Under the pieces are notes generated by a model. The model had not been told where the DNA came from. It worked only from the letters and a program-made list of their open reading frames with translations, and did not search any database. A stretch of DNA of 64,000 nt, from assembly GCF_002214185.1 (NCBI RefSeq), contig NZ_CP022161.1, forward strand, positions 10,423,486-10,487,485, given 5' to 3'. Source of the DNA: Streptomyces capitiformicae (GTDB lineage Bacteria; Actinomycetota; Actinomycetes; Streptomycetales; Streptomycetaceae). Every line of letters starts with the position of its first letter. The first letter of the stretch is position 1. Positions 8,219 through 17,500 of the stretch are shown in pieces. The translations under genes and the position numbers were made by a program.

Positions 8219-8523
8219 CCTGCTCCCCGCCCCTTGGTCGCCGCCCGGTCAGTATCAGCCCGCCGGGCGCCGGCGGAACGCATCAGCAACGAGATGTTCA
8301 CACGAGCAGCCAGAGCTCCCGGGGCGGCAGCCGCACTCGCAATCGAACTCAACACGCTGGACTTGACAGAGAAGTCGTCGGCCATGACGCCCCTCAGCCG
8401 GTCGAGGCTGACGACCTGGTGCTCCGGCCAGGTGCTGGCGAGCGTGGACTTCCCGGCACCGGATGCGCCGATCAGCACCAGGAGCGCGTTCTCGGGCCGG
8501 CCCGGGTAGAGGGAGGCGGTCAT
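8176..8523 (-). pseudogene. P-loop (AAA/polynucleotide-kinase-like) protein, 3' truncated
   Basis: Begins at ATG 8523 in an ATGA overlap with the preceding gene. Residues 1-45 are typical of zeta-toxin/polynucleotide-kinase-like P-loop proteins: strand LLVLIGASGAGKSTLAS (Walker A GxxGxGKS/T), then VVSLDRLRGVMADD, the usual start of the lid region. From about residue 50 on the sequence (SVKSSVLSSIASAAAAP...) loses all similarity and overlaps the start of the TauE gene, so the C-terminal two thirds were replaced or frameshifted. Family members would phosphorylate RNA/DNA ends or small molecules; this copy is unlikely to be active. Confidence 0.6.
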
Positions 8524-8876
8524 TCGGCTTCTCCTTGGGGGTCGAGGGCGCGGGCTGCCCAGATCAGGCGCATCCCGGCGTGGTCGGTGATCAGGGCGGC
8601 GGCCTCGTGCAGCGGGCAGGAGGCGTCGCCATCGCGGTCGGGCTCGATCTGCTCAGCCCAGCGCGCGGCGACGGTGACCAGCTGCGCGAGCGAGGCGATG
8701 AAGCCTCCAAGCGGGTCGGTGTCCTCGATGAGCTCGCGCAGGATCGCGGCGAGCTCCGCCTGGTCAACGTCGCCGGCGTTGAGGTCGTCCTCGATCTGCT
8801 GGAGCGCGAGTTGAGCGATGCCGACCGAGGCGCGGATGCGTTCCAGGCGGGTGCGGGTCACCGCGACCGCCGTCAC
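8520..8876 (-). CDS. Hypothetical protein, small helical
   Basis: 118 residues from GTG 8876, which overlaps the upstream stop (GTGA); its own stop overlaps the kinase start (ATGA). The sequence is almost wholly helical: LERIRASVGIAQLALQQIEDD, ELAAILRELIEDTDPLGGFIASLAQL, HEAAALITDHAGMRLIWAARAL. No cysteine ligands, signal peptide or membrane span. I do not recognise the family. Tight coupling with a PycTM-like membrane protein and a P-loop kinase suggests a small multigene system, possibly defence or signalling, but this is inference from position only. Confidence 0.65.
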   Translation of the reverse strand: MTAVAVTRTRLERIRASVGIAQLALQQIEDDLNAGDVDQAELAAILRELIEDTDPLGGFIASLAQLVTVAARWAEQIEPDRDGDASCPLHEAAALITDHAGMRLIWAARALDPQGEAE

Positions 8877-9265
8877 AGCGCGACGCCGGTGGCGGCCAGG
8901 GCGAGCAGGGCCAGCGCGGCGAGGGACAGGTCGACCGCGCGCCGCAGATGGGTGAACTTCGGTACGGCGAGGTTGGACAGGACCCGGATGCGGGCGGCGC
9001 GGGTATCGCCGTCCATGCAGCCGCGGATCTCGTCTTCGTCCAGGCGCGCCCAGTGCGGGAAGGACGCCTTGTCGTCGCCGCGCAGGCGGGGCCTGACGAC
9101 CAGGAGCAGCAGCACGGCGGCTGCGCCCAGGGCGAGGACTGCGAGCGCGCCGCAGACCTTCGTCACAGGCGGCAGGTCCTTGTCGGCGACGGATGCGAGG
9201 CCGGCGAGGACGGCGCCGTTGAAGGCGAGCAGTAAGGACGCCTTGCCGTCCGTGCGTCCGGAAAC
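8873..9265 (-). pseudogene. Pycsar-effector-like (PycTM/DUF5706) membrane protein, 5' truncated
   Basis: Reading back from the stop at 8873 gives TDGKASLLLAFNGAVLAGL, then VCGALAVLALGAAAVLLLLV, PRLRGD, a soluble loop, IRVLSNLAVPKFTHLRRAVD and a final hydrophobic segment SLAALALLALAATGVAL. The A-D-x-K-A-S-x-L-L-A-F-N-like start, two central spans, and the L-S-x-L-A-x-x-K-x-x-x-L-R-R-A loop before a last span match the PycTM effector fold. The frame is open upstream to a TGA near 9340 but has no ATG, GTG or TTG before the internal GTG 9166, so the native start is missing. Either the 5' end was deleted or translation begins inside the first span. Family assignment is from memory of the motif. 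Confidence 0.5.
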
Positions 9266-9434
9266 GCGCGGGTTCCCGGATTCCTGCGGGCCGGACCCTC
9301 GGAACTCGGACGAAAGTCCCGCTTTTGGGAGTCAGGTAGATGGGTTCCTCGACGCTGGGGTGCAGATCGACTGCCCCGACACCGATCAGGACTCGGCGAG
9401 AGGCGGACTCCGGGCTGGGACTTCCCCTTTCGGA

Positions 9435-10814
9435 TCACCCCCACGGGCGTGCGAGAGGTTGCCCGCCATGACCGAGCTCGGACCCGTCGCCTGGCCACCT
9501 GCTCCGATCAGGACCGAACGGCTCGTACTCCGCGAGTCCGAGGCCCGTGACCGTGCGGCGTTCATCGAGCTGTTCGCCTCGCCAGAGGTGCGCACCTACC
9601 TCGGTGGCCCTCGACCGCGTGATGAGCTCGAACGCGCAGTGCCCGAGATACCCGGGCGGCGCCCTGGCCTTTTCGTGGTCGCTCTCGACGGAGCGATGAT
9701 CGGCACAATCACGCTTCTCGATCGGCGCGACGCGGAGCGTCCGGGACACGTTCGTCCGGAGGCCGGGGAGGCCGAGCTCGGCTACATGTTCCTGCCGGAA
9801 GCGTGGGGATGCGGGTACGCCGCCGAGGCGTGCGCAACGGCACTCGACTGGTTCGCCGACGCGCTCCCCGGCGAGCCGGTGGTGCTCTGCACCCAGCGAA
9901 AAGTGGGGCGCCGAACAGTGGTTCGGCGTGTGGTTTGCACAGCCCGGGGATTCCCTCAGGCTCGGGAGGGAAACGCCGACCCGTTCGATGTGAGGCTGTG
10001 GCGGGACGGTCGCTGAGGTGGTCTCGGTTGGTCGGCCTGCTGTCGGGCTCTGCGGGTCCTGCGCTCGCGTGAACCCGTTGCTGCGTTCCACTTTCGCCAC
10101 ATGCAGTGTGTAGCTCTGGTACCACTCGGCTCGTCCGCGCTGTTGCGCCGCGCGGTGCTCGGTGTTGGTCCGCCACTGGGTGAGGGCGTCGGCGTCGCGG
10201 AAGTAGCTGACGGTGATGCCCAGCCCGCCAGGAGTCTGCGCGTGGTCCATCCCCAGGTACCCGGGGACGTCCTTCACCAGGTCTTCCATACGTGCGTTGG
10301 TCTCGCTGTAGCCGCTCTGGTCCTGGGTTCGCACAGTAGTGAAGACAGCCACGTAGTACGGGGGTTCATACGCCTCGACGGGCGCAAAAGGCGCTTCCGA
10401 GTGATCGCTCATGGCGTCGCCGTGAGGCGGGACACGCCGCCGCGCGTACACCTCTATTTCGATTTTCATCCGCGGGTCGGCGAGACCGCACATGAGCATC
10501 GTGGCGGCCGGCCGGACGTCGCCGAAGCAGCGGCGCAGGACCGGCCAGCAGCGTTCGAAGTCCGCACGGTCGGGCAGCAGGTAGCGCACGCGCACCACGT
10601 CGGCAAAGGTGCACTTCGCCTCGGCCAGCGCGGCCTCGATGTTGCGCAGGCACTGCTCGGCCTGCTCCACCACGTCGTCGGAGATCGTCATGGTGGCGTA
10701 GTCGAACCCGGTCGTCCCGGACACGTGCACCCAGTCGCCGTCGACCACAGCACGGGCATAGCCGATCTGCTCCTCAAAGGCCGAGCCGCTGAGGATCGCG
10801 TGTCGCTCTGTCAT
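9435..10814 (-). CDS. RidA-like / ABM (antibiotic biosynthesis monooxygenase) fusion with run-on C-terminus
   Basis: ATG 10814. Residues 1-127 are a RidA/YjgF/UK114 domain: GYARAVVDGDWVHVSGTTG, IEAALAEAKCTFADVVRVR, and RPAATMLMCGL with the conserved Arg that binds enamine/imine acids, then MKIEIEVYARR. Residues ~140-255 are a dimeric ferredoxin-like ABM domain: YYVAVFTTVRTQDQSGYSE, VPGYLGMDHAQTPGGLGITV, EWYQSYTLHVAKVERSNGF. ABM proteins of this kind usually stand alone. The frame then runs ~200 more residues, antisense to the GNAT relic, with no similarity, so the native stop near 10055 seems lost. It is divergent from the LysR gene, which may control it. Confidence 0.75.
   Translation of the reverse strand: MTERHAILSGSAFEEQIGYARAVVDGDWVHVSGTTGFDYATMTISDDVVEQAEQCLRNIEAALAEAKCTFADVVRVRYLLPDRADFERCWPVLRRCFGDVRPAATMLMCGLADPRMKIEIEVYARRRVPPHGDAMSDHSEAPFAPVEAYEPPYYVAVFTTVRTQDQSGYSETNARMEDLVKDVPGYLGMDHAQTPGGLGITVSYFRDADALTQWRTNTEHRAAQQRGRAEWYQSYTLHVAKVERSNGFTRAQDPQSPTAGRPTETTSATVPPQPHIERVGVSLPSLRESPGCANHTPNHCSAPHFSLGAEHHRLAGERVGEPVECRCARLGGVPASPRFRQEHVAELGLPGLRTNVSRTLRVAPIEKRDCADHRSVESDHEKARAPPGYLGHCAFELITRSRATEVGAHLWRGEQLDERRTVTGLGLAEYEPFGPDRSRWPGDGSELGHGGQPLARPWG
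9468..9993 (+). pseudogene. GNAT N-acetyltransferase, internally deleted and frameshifted
   Basis: ATG 9468 opens a RimJ/RimL-type GNAT protein: IRTERLVLRESEARDRAAF, GLFVVALDGAMIGTITLLDR, then AELGYMFLPEAWGCGYAAEA, the acetyl-CoA-binding block (normally Q/R-x-x-G-x-G/A). At VVLCTQ (about 9897) the similarity stops. The expected C-terminus, EKWGAEQWFGVW, is present but in the frame one base over (from about 9898, ending at TGA 9991-9993). The usual ~25 residues N-x-x-S-x-x-x-A-x-x-x-G-F between them are missing. One deletion with a frame change explains this. The unshifted frame runs to 10016. Confidence 0.75.
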
Positions 10815-10886
10815 GCGCCGGACGCTAAATGACCGGCGCTGATACGTCTAATACGACCGCGTGCATGACCTGATATCCATAGGCGT

Positions 10887-11795
10887 ATGGAGCGCCCCGA
10901 ACTGCCCCTACCGCAGCTGCACGCCTTCGTCGTGCTCGCAGAGGAACTCCACTTCGGCCACGCGGCCGCCCGCCTGGGCATCGCCCAGCCGCCGCTGAGC
11001 CAGCAGATCCGCCGCCTGGAGGACAAGGTCGGCCACGCGCTGTTCACCCGTTCCCCAGGGCGTGTCACCCTCACCCCAGCCGGCAGCGAACTGTTGCCCG
11101 CCGCCCGGCGGGCACTCACTGACCTCGCGGACGGCCTGGCCGCAGCCCGGGCCGTCGGCAGTGGCCGGGCCGGCCGCCTACGGATCGGCTTCGCCGCCTC
11201 CCTCGCCCTGACGGTCCTGCCCGGCCTGCTGCGCACCTTCCGTCACCAGTTCCCTGGCGTGCACCTGGACATCCACGAGATGACCACCGCTCCGCAGATC
11301 GCCGCCCTGCATGACAAGACCATCGACATCGGTCTACTGCGCGAACCCCCCACCGACGAGACAGAGCTCGGCTTCAGGACGGTACTCAGCGAGCCTTTCG
11401 TGGCCGTGCTGCCGACTACCCATCCTCTGGCCAGCCAACGGACCGTACAGGTTGCACAGTTGACGGACTCGCCCTTCGTGCTGCTGCCCCGCACGGTCGG
11501 CCCCACACTGCACGACCAGATCATCGGCCTGTGCACCGCAGCAGGGTTCACACCGCAGGTCGTCCAGCACGCCGTGGAGTGGCAAACCGTGTGCGCCCTC
11601 GTTGAGACTGGCCTGGGCGTCTCCCTGGCCCCGGCGAGCATCCGACGCATCCGCCTCAAAGGCGTCGCCTTCCGCAGGATCGAACCCAACACCGCCCGTA
11701 CACGAGTGGCCGTCGCCTGGCGCGAGAACGACCGTAATCCCCTGGTTACACACCTGCTGGCGACCATCAGCCAAGGTCCGCCGGACAGGACCTAG
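10887..11795 (+). CDS. LysR-family transcriptional regulator
   Basis: 302 residues, the family's normal length. The N-terminal helix-turn-helix is at residues ~8-65: LHAFVVLAEELHFGHAAARLGIAQPPLSQQIRRLEDKVG with the usual LFTRSPGRVTLTPAG wing. The co-inducer-binding domain of periplasmic-binding-protein fold follows (LRIGFAASLALTVLPGLL, IDIGLLREPP, GLGVSLAPAS). The 72-bp gap to the divergent RidA-ABM gene would hold the shared promoter; a TNA-rich region at 10820-10880 (TGATACGTCTAATACG, CTGATATCC) is the likely LysR box. Ligand unknown; related regulators often sense aromatic acids. Confidence 0.92.
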   Translation: MERPELPLPQLHAFVVLAEELHFGHAAARLGIAQPPLSQQIRRLEDKVGHALFTRSPGRVTLTPAGSELLPAARRALTDLADGLAAARAVGSGRAGRLRIGFAASLALTVLPGLLRTFRHQFPGVHLDIHEMTTAPQIAALHDKTIDIGLLREPPTDETELGFRTVLSEPFVAVLPTTHPLASQRTVQVAQLTDSPFVLLPRTVGPTLHDQIIGLCTAAGFTPQVVQHAVEWQTVCALVETGLGVSLAPASIRRIRLKGVAFRRIEPNTARTRVAVAWRENDRNPLVTHLLATISQGPPDRT

Positions 11796-11851
11796 AGGCC
11801 CGGAGTCCCACCGGCTTCATCGGTTCTTGCGATTGAGTGAGAGGAGTCCGG

Positions 11852-14159
11852 CTACCTGGGCAGTTTCGCGGTTCGCTCGGGATAGGCGGTGCCGACGTAG
11901 CGCATGGCGGTCTGTTCGGTGATGCCGAAGAGCCTCATGAGTTTGAGCGGGTCGCCGGTGGCAGTAGCTTCGTCGAGGATGCGGTCCTGGCGCAGCCTGT
12001 CGAGGGTCGGTCCGTTGGGTGGGACGACTTGGCCGAGGGTGACCCTGTGCACGGCCGGGTGGTCCGGGTCGAGTGCGGTCTTCTGGCTGACCAGCAAGTG
12101 CGGGTTGACGGAGGCGGGCCAGCGCTGATGACGGTAGGCCAGCCAGTCGGCGGCGAGCCGGTGGGTGAGCTCCTCCAGGTAGAGGGTGTGTCGCAGCAGG
12201 CCGCGGTGCAGTTCGAGGGTTCCGCGGGCGAGGTCCAGGTCGGCGGCGGGGACGGCGTGGACGGCGGCCAGGGCGATGGTGAGCCGCGCGAACGGGGTCG
12301 CGGCGTGGTCGAGCAGGCCAGCCAGCAGGTCGGAGGGAACCGGCCGTGGGATGCTAGTCAGATCGCCCACGGCGAGGTGGCGGGCAAGGTCGCGGAAGAT
12401 CATCCGCTTTCGCTTGAGAGCCCGGAACAGGCTGCGCAGCGCGGTGGCGAGCTGGCGTCGGGCGGTCCCTGCCAGGTCCTTCAACGTGTTGTGAAGGTGG
12501 TCCGAGGTGACCTCCCGAAGGGTCGTCATGCTGGCCGCTGTCCAAGCGGTGAGGGTCGGTTGGAGAGTGGTCAGGTATCGGCGGATGCCCTCCCAACTGC
12601 GCGGTTCATTCTCACGGGGGCCTTGGCCGCGCAGCACGTCCACCCATGTGCGGATTTCATCCGCGACGGGTTGCGGTAGCGCATGGAGCGCGGTTTCGAT
12701 CCAGGCCAGGTTGCGGTCCCGGTGGAGTTCGGGGTCCTCGACGAGCAGGCCGCGGGCCCGCAGGAACTGGCAGACGGGCTTAGCCGCGAGGTGCGTGTCC
12801 AGTTGGGCCAAGTCGTGGACGTCGCGCTCGTGGAAGGCGTTCTCGACGCCCAGCCAGTAGCCCAGGATGGTGAGGGTGCGGATGTTCTTGCGCAAGCCTG
12901 ACGCCTGCTGGTCGCGGCGAAGCTCGGCGAAGTCCTCCACCAGTGCGGTGGCCGTGCCGGTCAGCGGCAGTTCGCCCGGCGGCCGACTCCGCAGTCGGGC
13001 CAGCACCGGCGACCAGTTGCGGCGCATGGTGAACAGACTCTCCTGCCCCGGGCAGACCGTCGTCGCAGGCGTCATGTCCGCGGCCAGCGGTAGGGGTTCG
13101 TCGTCGGCTTGCAGCGGCAGGTTCGGTGCGCCCACGCCAGCGGGCAGGTCGATCACCAGCTGCGTGGCCGACCTGACGGGAGGCCGTGTCCGGTCGGCAT
13201 CACGGTAGGGATGGCAGGTGCGGCAGTGGCCGGCACGCAGCGCAGCCCTTCCCGGCGGCAGCGCGTACAGTCCCCAGGCTGTTGTCGCTCCCGCCAATAC
13301 CGGCAGGGCTCGCAGAGGAATCCCGCATGTCGCCTGCCGGGCATCCAGGCTTGGCAGTAGCTGCACTGGCGCGGTGCGGACCATGAGTTCGGGACTGGGG
13401 CGGCATCGGGGGCCTGAGGTGGGCCGACCCGGGAGAGGTGTCGGGGGTGAGACGCGGCCAGCAGGCCAGCGCGTAGCAGGACCAAGCAGACCGTGTCCCC
13501 GTTCGTCGGCAGATCCCGCAACAACGTCTCCGGGGCCGTCTCGACACCGTCCGCCTCGCGCACGGCCAGAGCGAGGCGGACCACCTTGGCGGCCAGGTAG
13601 TACCAGGCCTTGGTCAAGCCTCGCTCGGCCGTCAACGCCTCCAGCACGGGGGTTGGGCCTGGTCCCAGCCGGAGACCGTCCGGGTGGCGAGAGCGCGGAC
13701 CGTGGCGTCGGTGAGGGTGAGCGGCAGGGTGAACAGGGGAAGCTGGCCCCACATCTGCGGCTTCAGTACCGCCGCACCGGCCGGCTCTTCGCGCTGCTGA
13801 TTCAGCATGCGTCTCCACCTGGCGTTCACCCCACGCCCGCCACTCCGACCGTGCACGATCTTGCGGGCCTGCGTCGCGTAGTGGCGGTAGGTTCCGATCG
13901 TGAGCTGAAGGGCACGCGGCCGTGCCCCGGGGACGGCCAGCGCCCATTCCGCGTCGTCCTCGGCCCGGATGGCCTGAAGGCAAGGCTTGCACAGTCCCTC
14001 GGTGTTGAGGTGGGCCTCGTGTCGGCATCGCGGGCACATCCCGCGTGCGGGGTAGTCGTACTTCCAGTGTTCGCAGCCGTGGCAGATCCGCCGCCCGTAC
14101 AGCACCGACCAGTTCAGGCACATCTCGCAGCTGCGGGCACGTCCCGACTTCTTCGCCAT
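11852..14159 (-). pseudogene. Zinc-ribbon divergent recombinase/integrase, two frameshifts
   Basis: Three overlapping minus-strand frames form one protein of about 765 residues. Frame 1 (14159 to ~13655) opens MAKKSGRARSCEMCLNW and has Cys pairs CEMC...CHGC and CPRC...CKPC. At a CCCCC tract near 13653 it must shift to frame 2 (VLEALTAERGLTKAWYYLAA, DLPTNGDTVCLVLLRAG, then CSYCQAW...CEPC and CTRC). Near 13228 it shifts again to frame 3 (GHCRTCHPYRDADR onwards, ending MRYVGTAYPERTAKLPR). The C-terminal helical part resembles the integrase-like family of actinomycete mobile units; no classical HxxR...Y motif is seen. An XRE-type gene normally precedes it, as here. Sequencing error at the C tract cannot be excluded for the first shift. 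Confidence 0.65.
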
Positions 14160-14168
14160 GCCCGTTCC

Positions 14169-14478
14169 TCAGCTCGGCGGCAGTGAACTCGGCCCGCCGC
14201 CGTGGCGGGTACGGGGGATGGGCCTCGCCGGCCCCGGCTCCCGCCCCTCGGCGCCGACCGCCAGTTGGCCGGAGTCCTGGGCGGCCTGCGCGTCGGTGAC
14301 TGGCTCGGCCTGGAGCAGGTCGGCGACCGTGCAGTCGAGCGCCGCGCACATCAGGTCCAGGTCGTCAAGGCGAACCGTGACCGGCTTGCCGCCCCACAAC
14401 GCGGCGACCTTGCTCAGCGACGGGTTGAATCCCACCTGCTGGAACGCGGCCAGCACTTCGGTCGGCCGCCATAGGTCC
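14169..14478 (-). pseudogene. XRE-family helix-turn-helix protein, 5' truncated
   Basis: Minus-strand frame ending at 14169, ten bases before the zinc-ribbon recombinase start. It reads EVLAAFQQVGFNPSLSKVAALW, then VTVRLDDLDLMCAALDCTVADLLQAEPV and a proline-rich tail. The L-D-D-L-D-x-M-C-A-x-L-D-C-x-x-x-D-L-L block is the second half of the compact XRE domain that accompanies these recombinases. The first helices are missing because the frame is cut at about 14478 by IS5-family sequence. It probably regulated the recombinase. Confidence 0.6.
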
Positions 14479-14575
14479 CGTTGGATGACCTGGTCGGTTC
14501 CGTCGTCCCGCCAGGCGGCGAAGTAGTAGTAGGTGGCGCTCTTCTGCGGCAGGTCGTGCGGGAGGCGCGGCTTGC
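14479..14575 (-). mobile_element. IS5-family transposase scrap
   Basis: About 32 codons on the minus strand reading [28 protein letters not shown]. This is the conserved N-terminal DNA-binding region of IS5-family (DUF4096) transposases, where W-R-x-L-P-H-D-L-P...Y-x-Y-F-x-x-W-x-x-D-G is diagnostic. It lies exactly between the truncated XRE gene and the first recognisable PKS residue, so it marks a rearrangement junction. Nothing else of the element remains. Confidence 0.7.
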
Positions 14576-17500
14576 GGTGGTCTCGACCCTGTCCGGTGGT
14601 GTGGCGGGTGCGGAGTTCTGCACGCCGGAGTACTGGGTGCGCCAGGTCCGTGAGGCGGTCCGGTTCGCTGATGCGGTGCAGTACCTGGCCGGGGAGGGTG
14701 TGTCGACGTTCCTCGAGGTCGGGCCGGATGCCGCGCTGAGCCCGATGGCCGCACGGTGCCTGGACGACGGGGCCGGTGTCGTGGTGCCGTTGCAGCGACG
14801 CGAGCAGGACCAGACCGTGACCGCGCTGCGTGCGCTGGCCGAACTGTTCGTCCAGGGCACCCCGGTGGACTGGACGAAGACACTGCCGGGTACCTCGCCT
14901 CGCCAAGTGCCCCTGCCCACCTACGCCTTCCAGCATGAGCGTTACTGGCTGGCCAGCCCGAATCGGCGCCCGGCAACGGACGGCTGGCGTTACCGGGCCG
15001 TGTGGCGCCCGGCGCGCATCCGGTCGGGTGAGCGGCTGTCGGGCCGGTGGCTGGCCGTGATTCCGGCGGGTACGGCTGAACAGGCCGACGTACGCACGGT
15101 GTTGGCGGCCCTGAACGCGGCCGAAGCGGAGGTCGTGCCGGTCGAGGTGGGTGCCGACGCCGACCGGAACACCCTGGCCGGGCGACTGCGCGAGGTGGCC
15201 GAGGGTGTGGTCGGCGTCGTAGCCCTGCCGGTGTCGAGTGACGGCGGGACGGCGACCGGGGTGCCCGTGGCTGTGACCGCCACCCTGACCCTCGTACAGG
15301 CTCTCGGTGACGCTGGAATCCAGGCCCGGCTGTGGTGTGTGACCCAGGGCGCGGTCGCGGTCGGTGGCTCCGGCGAGGAGGCGGCCACGGTCGCACAGGC
15401 CGGAGTGTGGGGGCTGGGCCGGGTGGTGGCCCTGGAGTACCCCGAACGCTGGGGCGGCCTGGTGGACCTCCCTGCGGCGACAGCGGGGACGGCGGAGAGG
15501 TCGGAGGCGGACGGCGCGCTCACGGCCGGACGGCTCATCGGGATACTCGCGGGTGCGGCCGGAGCCGAGGACCAGCTGGCCGTACGCGCAGCGGGTGTCT
15601 TCGCCCGCCGTCTGGTCGCGGCGCCGGCCGTCACCGCGCCCGAGCCGGTGTGGCGCTCGGACGGAACCGTGCTGGTGACCGGTGGCACCGGCGGTCTGGG
15701 TACCGAGGTGGCGCGCAGGCTCGCGAGCGAAGGTGTGGAACATCTGCTGCTCGTGAGCCGACGGGGGCCGAGCTCGCCCGGAGCCGCCGAACTCGCGGAT
15801 GAACTGGAGACGTTGGGATCTCGCGTCACCATGGTGGCGTGCGATGTGTCCGACCGTTCGGCGCTCGCCGAGGTGCTGGCGGGGATTCCCGCCGAGTTCC
15901 CGCTGCGCGGTGTCGTGCATACGGCCGGAGTGCTGGACGACGGTGTGGTCGAGGCGTTGACCCCTGAGCGGTTCGCCGGGGTGTGGGCGGCCAAGGTGGA
16001 CGCGGCGGTGCATCTCGACGAGCTGACCGCCGAACTCCCCGAGCCGCTCGCCCTGTTCGCCGCGTTCTCCTCCGCATCCGCCTCCTGGGGCGGGGACGGA
16101 CAGGGCAACTACGCGGCGGCGAACGCCGCGTTGGAGGCGTTGGTCGAGCAGCGTCGGGCCCGCGGGCTGGTCGGCTCGTGTGTGGCGTGGGGGCCGTGGG
16201 CCGGTTCCGGGATGGCCACCGATGAGGCCGTGGCGAGCCGCGTGCGGCGGGCGGGGGTCCAACCGATGGACCCCGCACGGGCGTTGACGGAGTTCGGGCG
16301 AGTGATCGCGGCTGACGAGGGAGTGCTGACCGTCGCCGACGTCGACTGGAACCGTTTCCTTCCGCTGTTCACCGGCACCCGCCCCAGCACCCTCTTCGAC
16401 GAGATCGAGATCGAGGCGGAGCGGATACGGGCGCGGACCGGCGCCGACCTGGCCAGGAGCGGCCACGGGAACGACACCCCCGCCTCCGCCGGACCACTTC
16501 GCACCCGGCTGGCCCTCCTCTCGGAGGCCGAACAGCGCGGGGTGCTCCTCGGAATCGTCCGGGATCAGGCGGCGGCGGTGCTGGGGCACGCTTCGGCGGA
16601 GACGGTCGTACCCGGGCGTGCCTTCAAGGAACTGGGATTCGACTCGCTGACCGCCGTCCAGTTCCGCAACCGTCTGGGCGCGGAGACCGGCCTCGCGCTG
16701 GCCCCGTCGCTGGTGTTCGACCACCCCACCCCGCTCGCCCTGGTGCAGCACCTGTGGGCCGAACTGTCCGGAACCCTGGACGCGGCGGCCCAACTCCCGC
16801 TCTGGACGGGCCCGTCGACCGACGATCCGGTGGTGATCGTGGGTATGGGCTGCCGCTTCCCCGGTGGCGTCGCCTCACCCGAGGAACTGTGGGAGCTACT
16901 GGCGTCCGGCACCGACGCGGTGACCGGGTTCCCGGCCGACCGCGGCTGGGAGCAGGCGTACGACATGGACCCGCGTGTCAGCGGAACCGACTACACCCGG
17001 TACGGCGCCTTCATCACCGACCCGGCGGCCTTCGATGCGGGGTTCTTCGGTATCTCGCCGCGTGAGGCCATGGCGATGGATCCGCAGCAGCGGCTGTTGC
17101 TGGAGACCTGCTGGGAGGCGCTGGAGGATGCCGGGATCGATCCGGCGTCGCTGCGGGGTGGCCGGGGTGGTGTGTTCATGGGCACCAACGGCCAGGACTA
17201 CGCGAGCCTGCTGCTGAAGACCCCCGAACCCGCCGAGGGCTACCTCGGTACCGGGAACGCGGCCAGCGTGATGTCCGGGCGGATCGCCTACACCCTGGGC
17301 CTGGAGGGGCCGGCCGTCACTGTCGACACGGCGTGCTCGGCGTCGCTGGTCGCGCTGCACCTCGCCGTGCAGGCACTGCGGTCCGGCGAGTGCGATGTGG
17401 CCCTCGCCGGCGGCGCCACCGTCATGTCCACTCCCGGCGTGTTCATCGAGTCGACCCAGCAGGGTGCTCTGTCGCCCGGTGGCCGGTGCAAGGCGTTCTC

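Noticed and set aside
10820..10886. A defined LysR box
   Set aside because: Several T-N11-A patterns fit, but none has convincing dyad symmetry, so no site was annotated.
14575..16793. Minus-strand extension of the XRE frame up to 16793
   Set aside because: Only the ends of this frame resemble proteins (IS5 scrap and XRE part). The remainder is antisense to the KR and ACP of the PKS.
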